Source: an uncultured Alphaproteobacteria bacterium
Lineage (GTDB): Bacteria > Pseudomonadota > Alphaproteobacteria > Rhizobiales > Beijerinckiaceae
Direction: 5' to 3'
NCBI GenBank assembly: GCA_937988775.1
Contig: CALKHP010000017.1
Location: forward strand, 48,449 to 112,448
Length of the DNA: 64,000 bases
Each line of letters begins with the position of its first letter. Position 1 is the stretch's first letter. Positions 41,746 through 50,889 of the stretch are shown here, piece after piece. Below the pieces are notes generated by a model, which made no database searches, was not told where the DNA came from, and saw nothing but the letters and a program-made list of their open reading frames with translations. A program made the position numbers and the translations under genes.

Positions 41746-42585
41746 ATGCCGGCCTGCCATCCGAAATCGAACCGCATCGGGCTGCTGCCGCTTTCCGGCC
41801 GGGCCGTCTCCATCCTCGTGCTGGCGGCGGCTCTGGGCGGGCTCGGCGGTTGCGCCTCGCGCGGCGCCAAGGACGTGACCGGCTCGATCGACCGGTCCGG
41901 CACGCTCACCCGCTCACAGGACGACTGGAAGGCGATCGCCGCGAGTTGGGGGCCGCGCTACGACAAGGACCCCGGCGAGAAGCAGGCCTCGATGAATTAC
42001 GCGCGGGCGCTGCGCGCGCTGCATCAGGAGCAGCAGGCGGTGGCGGTGATGCAGAACGCCGCGATCCGGGCGCCCAACGACCGTGCGGTCCTGGCACTGT
42101 ACGGCCGCACGCTCGCCGATGCCGGCCGCTTCCCCGAAGCGGCCAAGGTTCTCGCCAACGCGCATACACCGGACCAGCCGGACTGGCGCATCTTCAACGT
42201 GCAGGGCACGGTCGCGGCGCAGAGCGGCGACTTCGCCGGCGCCCAGCGCTTCTTCGATTCGGCGCTGCAAATCGTGCCCGGCGAACCGACGGTGCTCTCC
42301 AACATGGGGCTCGCCTATGCGCTGCAACGCCGGCTCGGCGATGCCGAGAAGGTGCTGCGCCAGGCCGCCAACGATCCGCGCGCCGATGCCCGCATCCGCG
42401 CCAACCTCGCCATCGTGCTCGCCTTGCAGGGCAAGTTCACCGAATCGGAGCAGATCGCCCAGCGCGACCTGTCGCCGGCCGATGCCGCCGCCAACGTCGC
42501 CTATGTCCGCAACATGGTGAGCCAGACCAATAGCTGGAAACAGATCCAGGCGCTCGACAAGACGGCCGCGAAACGGCGCGGCTGA
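41746..42585 (+). CDS. tadD: Tad pilus TPR lipoprotein (TadD-like)
   Basis: A 279-residue lipoprotein. A signal peptide with lipobox LGGC puts the lipidated cysteine at 36 (LAAALGGLGGCAS). The mature part has TPR repeats (about 85-230: MNYARALRALHQEQQAVAVMQNAA, ALYGRTLADAGRFPEAAKVL, NMGLAYALQRRLGDAEKVLRQA). In other Tad systems TadD is an outer-membrane pilotin for assembly of the secretin. Start ATG 41746 is preferred over TTG 41704 because GGAG lies 5 bases upstream. It is the first gene of the locus; cpaB follows after 113 bp. Confidence 0.83.
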   Translation: MPACHPKSNRIGLLPLSGRAVSILVLAAALGGLGGCASRGAKDVTGSIDRSGTLTRSQDDWKAIAASWGPRYDKDPGEKQASMNYARALRALHQEQQAVAVMQNAAIRAPNDRAVLALYGRTLADAGRFPEAAKVLANAHTPDQPDWRIFNVQGTVAAQSGDFAGAQRFFDSALQIVPGEPTVLSNMGLAYALQRRLGDAEKVLRQAANDPRADARIRANLAIVLALQGKFTESEQIAQRDLSPADAAANVAYVRNMVSQTNSWKQIQALDKTAAKRRG

Positions 42586-42599
42586 CGCAGCGATTCCTC

Positions 42600-42637
42600 T
42601 TAACCAATCTCACCCGCACTACACGGATTGTTAACCA
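42600..42637 (+). promoter_or_regulatory. paired TTAACCA half sites upstream of cpaB
   Basis: TTAACCA at 42600-42606 and again at 42631-42637 (the latter followed by T, giving TTAACCAT). These match the half-site form of CtrA binding sites. They lie 62-99 bases before the cpaB start in the only sizeable gap between tadD and cpaB, so an internal promoter is plausible. Confidence 0.4.
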
Positions 42638-42698
42638 TAACCTGCTGATATCGTCGCAAGAGTTGCCGTGAAATGGCGACCGTCATGGATGGTCATCA

Positions 42699-43499
42699 AT
42701 GAAGCCTGCCCGCCTTGCAGTCCTGGGAATCGCCGTCGTGGCGGCCGGCGCCGCCGTCATGCTCGTCGGCCGCGCCCGCCCTCCGGCCCCCGCCGTGGTG
42801 CAGCAGCAGCCCGCCAAGGCGGTGTCGCTCGCCAAGGTGCTGGTGGCGAGCACCGAGCTCGATGTCGGCCGCACCATCCAGGATAGCGATCTTTCCTGGC
42901 AGGACTGGCCGAAGGAAGCCGTCAGCGGCCAGTTCATCCAGCAGACCGGCTCCGGCGCGGCCAAGGCCGAGATCGTCGGCGCCATCGTGCGCAGCCCCTT
43001 CATCCAGGGCGAGCCGATCCGCTCGGACAAGCTGATCAAGGGTGCCGGCTCCGGCTTCATGTCGGCCATCCTGCCCTCGGGCAAACGGGCGCTCGCCATC
43101 TCGATCTCGACCAACGGCTCGGCCAGCGCCGGCGGCTTCATCCTGCCCAACGATCATGTCGACGTGATCCGGACCTATCGCGACGAGGAAGCGTCCCGCA
43201 GCGCCGGGGCCGAGGTCCAGGTCAGCGAGACCGTCTTGACCAATGTCCGCGTGCTCGCCATCGGCAAGCAGATCGGCGAGAAAAACGGCGAGAAAGTCGT
43301 AACCGGCGAGACGGCGACCCTCGAACTCGACCCGAAACAGGTCGAATCGGTGGTGTTGGCCGGCCGTGTCGGCCAGCTCTCCCTCGCCCTGCGCTCGCTC
43401 TCCGATTCCGGCAGCAGCGCCGACGCCGCGCCGGTCGACAGCAATACCGGCACCACCGTCATCCGCTACGGCGTGGCAACGCAGGCGATCCGCAAATGA
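42699..43499 (+). CDS. cpaB: Flp pilus assembly protein CpaB
   Basis: A 266-residue inner-membrane/periplasmic protein. Residues 5-25 form a transmembrane helix (LAVLGIAVVAAGAAVMLVG). The SAF domain (about 43-105) includes VSLAKVLVASTELDVGRTI, then the RcpC/CpaB domain with FILPNDHVDVIRTYRDE (about 145-165) follows. The C-terminal part ends in a disordered tail. CpaB aligns the secretin with the inner membrane platform. ATG overlaps nothing; its stop overlaps the cpaC ATG by 4 bases (ATGA at 43496-43499). Confidence 0.92.
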   Translation: MKPARLAVLGIAVVAAGAAVMLVGRARPPAPAVVQQQPAKAVSLAKVLVASTELDVGRTIQDSDLSWQDWPKEAVSGQFIQQTGSGAAKAEIVGAIVRSPFIQGEPIRSDKLIKGAGSGFMSAILPSGKRALAISISTNGSASAGGFILPNDHVDVIRTYRDEEASRSAGAEVQVSETVLTNVRVLAIGKQIGEKNGEKVVTGETATLELDPKQVESVVLAGRVGQLSLALRSLSDSGSSADAAPVDSNTGTTVIRYGVATQAIRK

Positions 43500-45049
43500 A
43501 ATCGGCTTCCATTCGTTCCCCCGCGCGGCTCGCCATGCAGCCGACACCCGTCATCCGCACCCTCGCGGCGCTGGCCTTCGCCGGCCTGATGCTGCCGCTC
43601 GCCGGCGCCGCCCAGGCGCGGCCGCTGCGCACCGAGGCCGTGCCCGTGCCGCGCATCGAGGCGAGCAGCGCCGACCGGCACGTCGCCCGCAAGGTCGATA
43701 TCGGCATCGGCAAGTCGATGATCATCGACCTGCCGGCGGATGCGAAGGAAGTGTTCGTCGCCAATCCGGGCGTCGCCAACGCGGTGATCCGCTCGACGCG
43801 AAAGCTGTTCGTCATCGGCGTCGCCATCGGCTCGACCTCGATCTACATTTCCGACAGCACCGGCGCGCAGATCGCCGATATCGAGGTCGATGTCGGCCGC
43901 GAGATGGGCGTGCTCGACCGTTCGCTGCGCATGGCGATCCCGTCATCGGCGATCAACGTCACGCCGGTCGGCGATTCGATCGTGCTCACCGGCACGGTCG
44001 ACAACGTGCTCGACGCCCAGCGCGCCGTCGACATCGCCACCGCCTTCATCGGCAACAGCTTCGTCGGCCCGGCCGCCACGGTCGGCGGCGGCGGCGGCGT
44101 GGCGATCGGCGGCAATGCCGGCGCGGTGATCAGTGGCAAGGTCATCAACGCGCTCAGCATCCGCGCCCGCGACCAGGTCATGCTCAAGGTCACGGTCGCC
44201 GAGGTGAAGCGCAACGTGCTCAAGCAGCTCGGCGTCAGCATCAACGGCACCTGGAACATCGCCGGCACCGCCTTCCGCTTCAACAACGACCCGTCTTCCG
44301 CCGTCAACACGCAGGCGATCAGCCCCGGCAGCACGATGGGCCTCGGCAACAACAAGCTGTTCGACCTGCGCGCCGCCGAGCGCCAGGGCGTGATGCGCAC
44401 GCTGGCCGAGCCGACCCTGACGGCGATCTCCGGCGAAACCGCGAAATTCACCGCCGGCGGCGAGATCCCGGTGCCTACCACCGTCACTTGCCAGACCTCG
44501 CGCGGCGGCTCGAGCGAATGCTCGCAGATGCAGACGAGCTACAAGCCCTATGGCGTGCAACTGATCTTCACGCCGATGGTGCTCTCGGAAGGGCGCATCA
44601 GCCTGCGCGTCGCCACCGAAGTCACCGATATCGATGTCAGCCGGCCGATCGTCTATAACGGCGCGCTGCTGCCCTCCTTCACGGTGCGCAAGCAGGACAC
44701 CACGGTGGAACTGCCCTCCGGCGGCTCGCTGGTCACGGCCGGGCTGATCCAGCAGGTCTCCAAACAGACGATCACCGGCCTCCCCGGCCTGATGAACCTG
44801 CCGATACTCGGCGCGCTGTTCCGTTCGCGCGACTACCAGCGCGAGGATACCGAGCTGATGATGATCGTCACGCCCTATATCGCCAAGCCCAACGCCGCCT
44901 CGGCGCTCGCGCGGCCCGACGAGGGCTATGCCGACGCCAACGACGCGCAGACGATCCTGATGGGCCGCCTGACCCGCATCTACGGCGTCGCCGGCGCGCC
45001 GGCGACTGCGTCCAGCTATCGCGGCAGCTACGGGTTCATCCATGACTGA
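43496..45049 (+). CDS. cpaC: Flp pilus secretin CpaC/RcpA
   Basis: A 517-residue outer-membrane secretin. A signal peptide (about 20-40, LAALAFAGLMLPLAGAAQARPL) is followed by the pilus N-terminal domain (VDIGIGKSMIIDLPADAKEVFVANPGVAN, residues about 64-92), a BON-like segment (VTPVGDSIVLTGTV), and the secretin core (about 215-500): VMLKVTVAEVKRNVLKQLGV, LRAAERQGVMRTLAEPTL, FTPMVLSEGRISLRVATEV, and LPGLMNLPILGALFRSRDYQREDTELMMIVTPYIA, the secretin signature. A glycine-rich stretch (about 197-207) is a spacer. It forms the channel for Flp pili. It overlaps cpaB and, if the early cpaD start is used, cpaD. Confidence 0.94.
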   Translation: MKSASIRSPARLAMQPTPVIRTLAALAFAGLMLPLAGAAQARPLRTEAVPVPRIEASSADRHVARKVDIGIGKSMIIDLPADAKEVFVANPGVANAVIRSTRKLFVIGVAIGSTSIYISDSTGAQIADIEVDVGREMGVLDRSLRMAIPSSAINVTPVGDSIVLTGTVDNVLDAQRAVDIATAFIGNSFVGPAATVGGGGGVAIGGNAGAVISGKVINALSIRARDQVMLKVTVAEVKRNVLKQLGVSINGTWNIAGTAFRFNNDPSSAVNTQAISPGSTMGLGNNKLFDLRAAERQGVMRTLAEPTLTAISGETAKFTAGGEIPVPTTVTCQTSRGGSSECSQMQTSYKPYGVQLIFTPMVLSEGRISLRVATEVTDIDVSRPIVYNGALLPSFTVRKQDTTVELPSGGSLVTAGLIQQVSKQTITGLPGLMNLPILGALFRSRDYQREDTELMMIVTPYIAKPNAASALARPDEGYADANDAQTILMGRLTRIYGVAGAPATASSYRGSYGFIHD

Positions 45050-45080
45050 TCGTTTCGCAGAGCCAATCGAGGGCAGGATA

Positions 45081-45809
45081 ATGGTTCGTCGATCGCGGGT
45101 TCTTCGTTCATGCGGAGCACGGCTGATCCTCGCGGTGCTCGCCGCCGGCACGCTCGGCGCGTGCAGCGCCGGCCAGCACGATGGCGATCTCACCGGCAGC
45201 CTGCCGAGCGATTACCGGCAGCGCCACCCGATCGTGCTGCGCGAGGCGCCGCGCACGCTCGACGTGTTCGCCGGCCACGGCGCGACGCTCGACCGGCGCC
45301 AGCAGGCCGACGTGATCGCCTTCGCCCACGACTACCGCAATAACGGCCGCGGCGGCATCACCGCCTATGTGCCGCAGGTTCCGGCCGGCCGGCAGCAACT
45401 GGCCGGCATCCGCTCGGCGCTTGCGCAAGGCGGGCTGTCGGGCAGCCATATCACCATCGTATCCTACGCTCCGGACGATCCGACGCTTGCCTCGCCGGTG
45501 CGGCTGAGCTTCTCGCGCCTGCAGGCCCAGGTCGACAGCCGCTGCGACGACTGGAGCGAGGACGCGGCCCAGAGCGACCGCATGGCGTCGTGGCAGAATC
45601 GCAGTCTGCCGAATTTCGGTTGCAGCTACCAGAAGAACCTCGCGGCCCAGGTCGCCGATCCGGTCGATCTGGTGCGGCCGCGCCAGCAGAGCGAGATCGA
45701 CGGCGAGAAGCGCCTGCGCGGCGTGCAGCGTCTGCGCTCCGGGGCCGATCCCTCGACCATCTACAATTCGGGTGGCCCGACCATCAACCAAGGCATTCCG
45801 AACCCGTAA
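45081..45809 (+). CDS. cpaD: CpaD pilus assembly lipoprotein
   Basis: A 242-residue lipoprotein of the CpaD family. The lipobox LGAC puts lipidated Cys at 28 (AGTLGACSAG). The mature part includes DYRQRHPIVLREAPRTLDVF and a C-terminal SxxNFGCSYQKNLAAQVADPxDLVRPR segment diagnostic of CpaD. Start ATG 45081 is chosen because GAGGG is about 8 bases upstream and the lipoprotein signal starts there; an upstream ATG at 45042 overlaps cpaC and lacks a Shine-Dalgarno. It probably sits with the secretin in the outer membrane. It meets cpaE at TAATG. Confidence 0.9.
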   Translation: MVRRSRVLRSCGARLILAVLAAGTLGACSAGQHDGDLTGSLPSDYRQRHPIVLREAPRTLDVFAGHGATLDRRQQADVIAFAHDYRNNGRGGITAYVPQVPAGRQQLAGIRSALAQGGLSGSHITIVSYAPDDPTLASPVRLSFSRLQAQVDSRCDDWSEDAAQSDRMASWQNRSLPNFGCSYQKNLAAQVADPVDLVRPRQQSEIDGEKRLRGVQRLRSGADPSTIYNSGGPTINQGIPNP

Positions 45810-45844
45810 TGCGGGGTCCGCAATCGAGGATCGAGACAGAGGTC

Positions 45845-47062
45845 ATGGAACAGATCATCGCCCCCCTGCCGCGTGTTTCCATTCAGGCGTTTTGCGAAAC
45901 GGCCGAGGTGATGGCGGTGATGCATGCCGTCGCCGAGGACCGGCGCGCCGGCCACGCCCAGATCAAGGTCCAGATGGGCGGCGGCGAGGCCGCGGCGGAG
46001 GCCTACCGCAACGCCTCCTCGCCAAACGTCCTCGTCATCGAGATGGATGGCGCGGCCGGCTTCCTCGCCTGTCTCGACCGCCTGGCCGAATCCTGCGACC
46101 CCGGCACCAAGGTGCTGGTCATCGGCCATACCAACGACGTACAGCTCTATCGCGAGCTAATGCGGCGCGGCGTCAGCGACTATCTGATCGCCCCGGTCGA
46201 TCTCGTCGAATGCGTGCGCGCGCTGTCGGAGATGTTCCATGCGCCGAGCGCCGAGCCGATCGGGCGCACGATCGCGGTGATCGGCGCCAAGGGCGGCATC
46301 GGCGCGTCCTCGATCGCGCATAATCTCGCCTGGACGATCGCGGAGGATTTCGGCGTCCAGACCACCATCGTCGATCTCGACCTCGCCTTCGGCACGGTCG
46401 GGCTCGATTTCAACCAGGACCCGGCCCAGGGCATCGCCGACGCGATCTTCGCGCAGGACCGGCTCGACACCAATCTCGTCGACCGGCTGCTGACGAAATG
46501 CACCGACCAGCTGAACATTCTCGCCGCGCCCTCGACGCTCGACCGCAGCTACGACATGAGCGAAACGAGTTTCGACGGCACCATCGACGTGCTGCGCACC
46601 GCATCGCCCTGCATCGTTCTCGACATGCCGCATCAATGGACGGCGTGGTCGCGGCGGCTGCTGTTCGCCGCCGACGAGATCGTCCTGGTGGCCAGCCCCG
46701 ACCTCGCCAATCTGCGCAACGCCAAGAACCTCAGCGACGAAACGCAGAAATCCCGGCCGAACGACCGCAAGCCGCACCTGGTGCTCAATCAGGTCAGCCT
46801 GCCGAAGCGGCCCGAGATCACCGTCGCCGATTTCTGCAAGGCGCTCGACCTCGAGGCCGCCGCCGTGGTGCCGTTCGATGCGCATCTGTTCGGCACGGCC
46901 GCCAATAACGGCCAGATGATCGCGGAAGTGCAGGCCAAGGGCAAGGCGACCGAGGCCTTCGCGGAACTGGCGCGCCGGGTGACGGGCCGGCTCAAGGAAA
47001 AGCCGGTGCGGCGCTCGATGCTCGAGCCGCTGCTGTCGCGGCTGCACCGCAAGAAGGCCTGA
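45845..47062 (+). CDS. cpaE: CpaE pilus localization ATPase (MinD/ParA-like)
   Basis: A 405-residue protein. The N-terminal 130 residues form a receiver-like domain lacking the full phospho-site (VLVIEMDG, LVIGHTNDVQLYRELMRRGVSDYL). A MinD/ParA-type ATPase follows: the deviant Walker A KGGIGASS at 149-156, DLDLAFGTVG near 175, and DMPHQW. CpaE positions the pilus machinery at a cell pole in Caulobacter. ATG 45845 has GAGG 5 bases upstream; ATG 45809, overlapping the cpaD stop, is the alternative. A CtrA-like motif lies between this gene and cpaF. Confidence 0.92.
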   Translation: MEQIIAPLPRVSIQAFCETAEVMAVMHAVAEDRRAGHAQIKVQMGGGEAAAEAYRNASSPNVLVIEMDGAAGFLACLDRLAESCDPGTKVLVIGHTNDVQLYRELMRRGVSDYLIAPVDLVECVRALSEMFHAPSAEPIGRTIAVIGAKGGIGASSIAHNLAWTIAEDFGVQTTIVDLDLAFGTVGLDFNQDPAQGIADAIFAQDRLDTNLVDRLLTKCTDQLNILAAPSTLDRSYDMSETSFDGTIDVLRTASPCIVLDMPHQWTAWSRRLLFAADEIVLVASPDLANLRNAKNLSDETQKSRPNDRKPHLVLNQVSLPKRPEITVADFCKALDLEAAAVVPFDAHLFGTAANNGQMIAEVQAKGKATEAFAELARRVTGRLKEKPVRRSMLEPLLSRLHRKKA

Positions 47063-47079
47063 GCAGTGAGCAGGTCTGA

Positions 47080-47086
47080 TTAACCA
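47080..47086 (+). promoter_or_regulatory. TTAACCA half site upstream of cpaF
   Basis: Single TTAACCA 62 bases before the chosen cpaF start, in the cpaE-cpaF gap. It matches the same half-site sequence seen before cpaB. A single heptamer is weak on its own. Confidence 0.25.
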
Positions 47087-47148
47087 GGTTGAAAGGCGCT
47101 TCCGGCCAAAACCGGAGCCGCCGCATGGAACCGCTTCGAGAGGCCGGG

Positions 47149-48618
47149 ATGTTCGGAAAGAGGACGAATTTCGGGCAGAGCGCACCGGCGCAGCGGGTTT
47201 CGCCGCCGGCCGAGCCGCGCCCGACCGCCGCCACGGCGCAACCCTCCGCCGCACCCGCCAACGAGCGCGCGCCCGCGCCGCAGGTGGCGCCGCCAGCGGC
47301 GGTTGCGGCCGAGATACGGCCGCGCACGGAAGAATACTACCAGACCAAGGCCACGATCTTCGGCGCCCTGATCGAGGCGATCGACCTGTCGCAGCTCTCG
47401 AAGATGGATTCCGAGAGCGCGCGCGAGGAAATCCGCGATATCGTCAACGAGATCATCGCCATCAAGAACGTGGTGATGTCGATCGCCGAGCAGGAGGAAC
47501 TGCTCGACGATATCTGCAACGACGTGCTCGGCTACGGCCCGCTCGAGCCGCTGCTGTCGCGCGACGACATTGCCGACATCATGGTCAACGGCCCGGCGCG
47601 CACCTTCATCGAGGTCGGCGGCAAGATCCAGCTGACCAATATCCGCTTCAAGGACAACCAGCAGCTGATGAACATCTGCCAGCGCATCGTCAGCCAGGTC
47701 GGGCGCCGGGTCGATGAAAGCTCGCCGATCTGCGATGCGCGCCTGCTCGACGGCTCGCGCGTCAACGTCATCGCGCCGCCGCTGGCGATCGACGGCGCAG
47801 CCCTGACCATCCGCAAGTTCCGGAAGGACAAGCTGACCCTCGACCAGCTCGTGCGCTACAATACGATCTCGCCCGCCGGCGCCGAAATCCTCAAGGTGAT
47901 CGGCCGGGTGCGCTGCAACGCGGTGATTTCCGGCGGCACCGGCTCGGGCAAGACCACGCTGCTCAACTGCCTGACGCGCTATATCGACGACGATGAGCGC
48001 ATCATCACCTGCGAGGACGCGGCCGAGCTGCAACTGCAACAGGCCCATGTCGTGCGCCTCGAAACCCGGCCGCCGAATCTCGAGGGCCAGGGCGCGGTGA
48101 CGATGCGCGACCTAGTCAAGAACTGCCTGCGCATGCGGCCCGAACGCATCATCGTCGGCGAGGTGCGCGGCCCCGAGGCCTTCGACCTGCTGCAGGCGAT
48201 GAACACCGGCCATGACGGCTCGATGGGCACGCTGCACGCCAACAGCCCGCGCGAGTGCCTGAGCCGCATCGAATCGATGATCACCATGGGCGGTTTCGCG
48301 CTGCCCTCGCGCACCATCCGCGAGATGATCGTGTCCTCGATCGACGTCATCATCCAGGCGAGCCGCCTGCGCGACGGTTCGCGCCGCATCACGCACATCA
48401 CCGAGGTGATGGGCATGGAAGGCGACGTCATCATCACCCAGGACCTGCTCGTCTACGAGATGCGCGGAGAGGACGCCAATGGCAGGATCCTCGGCGTGCA
48501 TCGCGGCACCGGCATCGGCCGGCCGCGCTTCTGGGAACGGGCGCGCTACTACAACGAGGAAAACCGGCTCGCGGCGGCGCTCGACGAGATCGATCTCAAG
48601 GACGAGGTCCTGAATTGA
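47149..48618 (+). CDS. cpaF: CpaF/TadA pilus assembly ATPase
   Basis: A 489-residue type II/IV secretion ATPase. A Pro/Ala-rich N-terminal segment leads to the N-terminal domain and the catalytic core: Walker A GGTGSGKT at 262-269, ITCEDAAELQL (Asp box), RPERIIVGEVRGPEAFDLLQAMNTGHDGSMGTLHANSPREC with the Walker B and His boxes. It powers pilus extension (and in some species retraction). ATG 47149 begins MFGKRTNFG, a family-like start with GAGAGG about 7-8 bases upstream; ATG 47125 and TTG 47089 are alternatives. tadB follows after 13 bases. Confidence 0.94.
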   Translation: MFGKRTNFGQSAPAQRVSPPAEPRPTAATAQPSAAPANERAPAPQVAPPAAVAAEIRPRTEEYYQTKATIFGALIEAIDLSQLSKMDSESAREEIRDIVNEIIAIKNVVMSIAEQEELLDDICNDVLGYGPLEPLLSRDDIADIMVNGPARTFIEVGGKIQLTNIRFKDNQQLMNICQRIVSQVGRRVDESSPICDARLLDGSRVNVIAPPLAIDGAALTIRKFRKDKLTLDQLVRYNTISPAGAEILKVIGRVRCNAVISGGTGSGKTTLLNCLTRYIDDDERIITCEDAAELQLQQAHVVRLETRPPNLEGQGAVTMRDLVKNCLRMRPERIIVGEVRGPEAFDLLQAMNTGHDGSMGTLHANSPRECLSRIESMITMGGFALPSRTIREMIVSSIDVIIQASRLRDGSRRITHITEVMGMEGDVIITQDLLVYEMRGEDANGRILGVHRGTGIGRPRFWERARYYNEENRLAAALDEIDLKDEVLN

Positions 48619-48631
48619 TGGGTAGCTGGCG

Positions 48632-49624
48632 ATGATGGGGTTGGACACCGGTCAGATCGCCGTCGTGGCGCTCACGGCCGTCTCGGCCGGCTGCGTCGCC
48701 TATGCGCTGATCTATCCTTATCTTTCGGGCGATATCCGCGGCGAGAAGCGGCGCAAGGCGGCGGCAAAGCCGACGGCGCGGCGTGTCGTGGCCGGCGACC
48801 GCGGCGTCGATGCGCTGGCGCGGCGCAAGCAGGTCGGCGACAGCCTGAAGGAACTCGAGTCGCGCCAGAAGGAACGCGCCAAGCTCACGCTCGAAACCCG
48901 CATCGCACAGGCCGGGCTCGACTGGTCGCCGCGGCGCTTCTACGTGATCAGCGCGGTCGCGGCCGTGGTGCTGGCGCTCACCTTCCTGGCCGCATCCGGC
49001 AACAAGTACATGGCGCTGTTCGGGCTGATCATCGGCGCGGCCGGCCTGCCGAAATGGCTGCTCGGCTTCCTGCGCAAGCGCCGCATCAAGCGTTTCCTCG
49101 AGGCATTCCCCGATGCGATGGACGTCATCGTGCGCGGCATCAAGTCCGGCCTGCCGCTCGGCGACTGCCTGCGCATCATCGCCGCCGAAGGCCGCGAACC
49201 GGTGAAGAGCGAGTTCCGCCTGATCTGCGAGACGCAGACGCTCGGCATGCCGATCGGCGAAGCCTGCGGCCGGCTTTACGAGCGCATCCCGGTGCCCGAG
49301 GCCAATTTCTTCGGCATCGTCATCCTCATCCAGCAAAAGGCCGGCGGCAACCTGTCGGAAGCGGTCGGCAACCTGTCGCGCGTGCTGCGCGAGCGCAAGA
49401 AAATGAAGGGCAAGGTCGATGCGATGAGCATGGAGGCCAAGGCCTCGGCGGGCATCATCGCCTCGCTGCCGTTCGTCGTCGGCATTCTCGTCTACCTGTC
49501 GAGCCCGCATTACATCGAGTTGCTGTGGCTCAAGCAGATCGGCATCGTCGTGATGTTGGCATCCGGCCTGTGGATGCTGCTTGGCGTGCTGGTCATGCGC
49601 AAGATGATCAATTTCGATATGTGA
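48632..49624 (+). CDS. tadB: TadB inner-membrane platform protein
   Basis: A 330-residue T2SS F-family protein with hydrophobic helices near 5-25, 105-125, 130-150 and 270-325, and the conserved GLPLGDCLRIIAAEGREPVKSEFRLICETQTLGMPIGEA segment plus FFGIVILIQQKAGGNLSEAVGNLSRVLRERKKMKGKV. It forms the pilus platform with TadC, which follows after 12 bases. The start ATG at 48632 is 13 bases after cpaF. Confidence 0.92.
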   Translation: MMGLDTGQIAVVALTAVSAGCVAYALIYPYLSGDIRGEKRRKAAAKPTARRVVAGDRGVDALARRKQVGDSLKELESRQKERAKLTLETRIAQAGLDWSPRRFYVISAVAAVVLALTFLAASGNKYMALFGLIIGAAGLPKWLLGFLRKRRIKRFLEAFPDAMDVIVRGIKSGLPLGDCLRIIAAEGREPVKSEFRLICETQTLGMPIGEACGRLYERIPVPEANFFGIVILIQQKAGGNLSEAVGNLSRVLRERKKMKGKVDAMSMEAKASAGIIASLPFVVGILVYLSSPHYIELLWLKQIGIVVMLASGLWMLLGVLVMRKMINFDM

Positions 49625-49636
49625 CGGGCCGCGCTC

Positions 49637-50614
49637 ATGCTCAACCTGATCCTGGACCGGCTGCTCGACCCGATGTTCGTCGCGATGACGCTGGCGGCGC
49701 TTGCCGCCGGCGCCGCCGTGCTGACGCTCGCCATGCCGCTGCTCGAACGCAACGAACTGAAACAGCGCATGAACGCGGTCTCGATCGAGCGCGAGAAGAT
49801 CAGGAATCGCGAACGCGAGCGCATGGCCCGCGACGGGCAGCGGGCAACGTTGCGCGCCGAGCCGAAAGTCTACATGAAACGCATCGTCGAGCGCTTCAAG
49901 CTCGGCGACTGGCTCGGCACCGATACCGCCAAGGAAAAGCTCGCCATGGCGGGCTATCGCGGCAAATCGGCCGAGGTCGCCTTCCTGTTCTTTCGCCTCG
50001 TCACGCCGATCGTGCTGTTCCTGGTGACGCTGTTCTACGTCTTCGTGATGCTCAAGCTCGAGCAATCGGCAGCCGTGCGCATCGGCATCGCCATCCTCGC
50101 TGCCTATATCGGCATCAAGGCGCCGGAAATTTATCTCAGCAACAGCATTTCGAAGCGCCAGTTCTCGATCAGGCGCGCCTTTCCCGATGCGCTCGACCTG
50201 ATGCTGATCTGCGTCGAATCCGGCATGTCGGTCGAGCAATCCTTCCGCAAGGTGTCGCAGGAAATCGGCGGCCAGTCGATCCCGCTCGCGGAGGAACTCG
50301 CGCTGACCACGGCCGAACTGTCCTTCCTGCAGGATCGTCGGCAGGCTTTCGAGAATCTCGGCAGCCGAACCGGGCTGGACGGCGTCAAATCGATCTGCAC
50401 GGCGCTGATCCAGGCCGAGCGCTACGGCACGCCGGTCGCCACCGCCCTGCGCACGCTGTCACAGGAGAACCGCGACGAGCGCATGCAGGCAGCGGAAAAG
50501 AAAGCCGCCGCCCTGCCGCCGCAACTCACCGTGCCGATGATCCTGTTCTTCCTGCCGGTGCTGTTCGCGGTCATCCTCACTCCGGCGCTGATCCAGATTT
50601 TCCACTGGAACTGA
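49637..50614 (+). CDS. tadC: TadC inner-membrane platform protein
   Basis: A 325-residue T2SS F-family protein, partner of TadB. Features: N-terminal helix (LAALAAGAAVLTLAMPLL), a charged stretch of about 60 residues, two helices near 115-160, and the family block RRAFPDALDLMLICVESGMSVEQSFRKVSQEIGGQSIPLAEELALTTAEL with RYGTPVATALRTLSQENRDERM, then a C-terminal helix (ILFFLPVLFAVILTPALIQIF). It ends the rightward operon; a repeat-rich gap of 275 bp follows. Confidence 0.92.
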   Translation: MLNLILDRLLDPMFVAMTLAALAAGAAVLTLAMPLLERNELKQRMNAVSIEREKIRNRERERMARDGQRATLRAEPKVYMKRIVERFKLGDWLGTDTAKEKLAMAGYRGKSAEVAFLFFRLVTPIVLFLVTLFYVFVMLKLEQSAAVRIGIAILAAYIGIKAPEIYLSNSISKRQFSIRRAFPDALDLMLICVESGMSVEQSFRKVSQEIGGQSIPLAEELALTTAELSFLQDRRQAFENLGSRTGLDGVKSICTALIQAERYGTPVATALRTLSQENRDERMQAAEKKAAALPPQLTVPMILFFLPVLFAVILTPALIQIFHWN

Positions 50615-50889
50615 CCGCGATCGACTTTCCGGCAGACCCACGGAAGCGCAGCACTGTTCGGATCGGGATGGGCCGGTCAAGCCGTCCCATGACGGGTGGA
50701 GAAAGAGGCGCAACCCTTTCAAAGCCGTCATCGGCCGGCTTGACCGGCCGATCCCGCTTCGGGAAGGCATTGCGTTATCGGTGTCATTCCCGATGCACGC
50801 CAGTGCGGTCGGGAATCCAGGAGCCGTTCACGCGCCGTCCCATCGGATTGCCGGCTTCCAGTCAATGGCACCCGTGGAACCGAGGCAGT
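50615..50889. repeat. repeat-rich intergenic gap after tadC
   Basis: No gene. It contains GGCCGGTCAAGCCG (50671-50684) and its exact 14-base reverse complement CGGCTTGACCGGCC (50736-50749), with related GATGGG/GATCCCG strings outside, so the two halves form a 79-bp imperfect palindrome. Near 50785 lies ATTCCCGATGCACGCCAGTGC-GGTCGGGAAT (imperfect), another hairpin. It separates the convergent tadC and cpaA genes. Confidence 0.7.
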
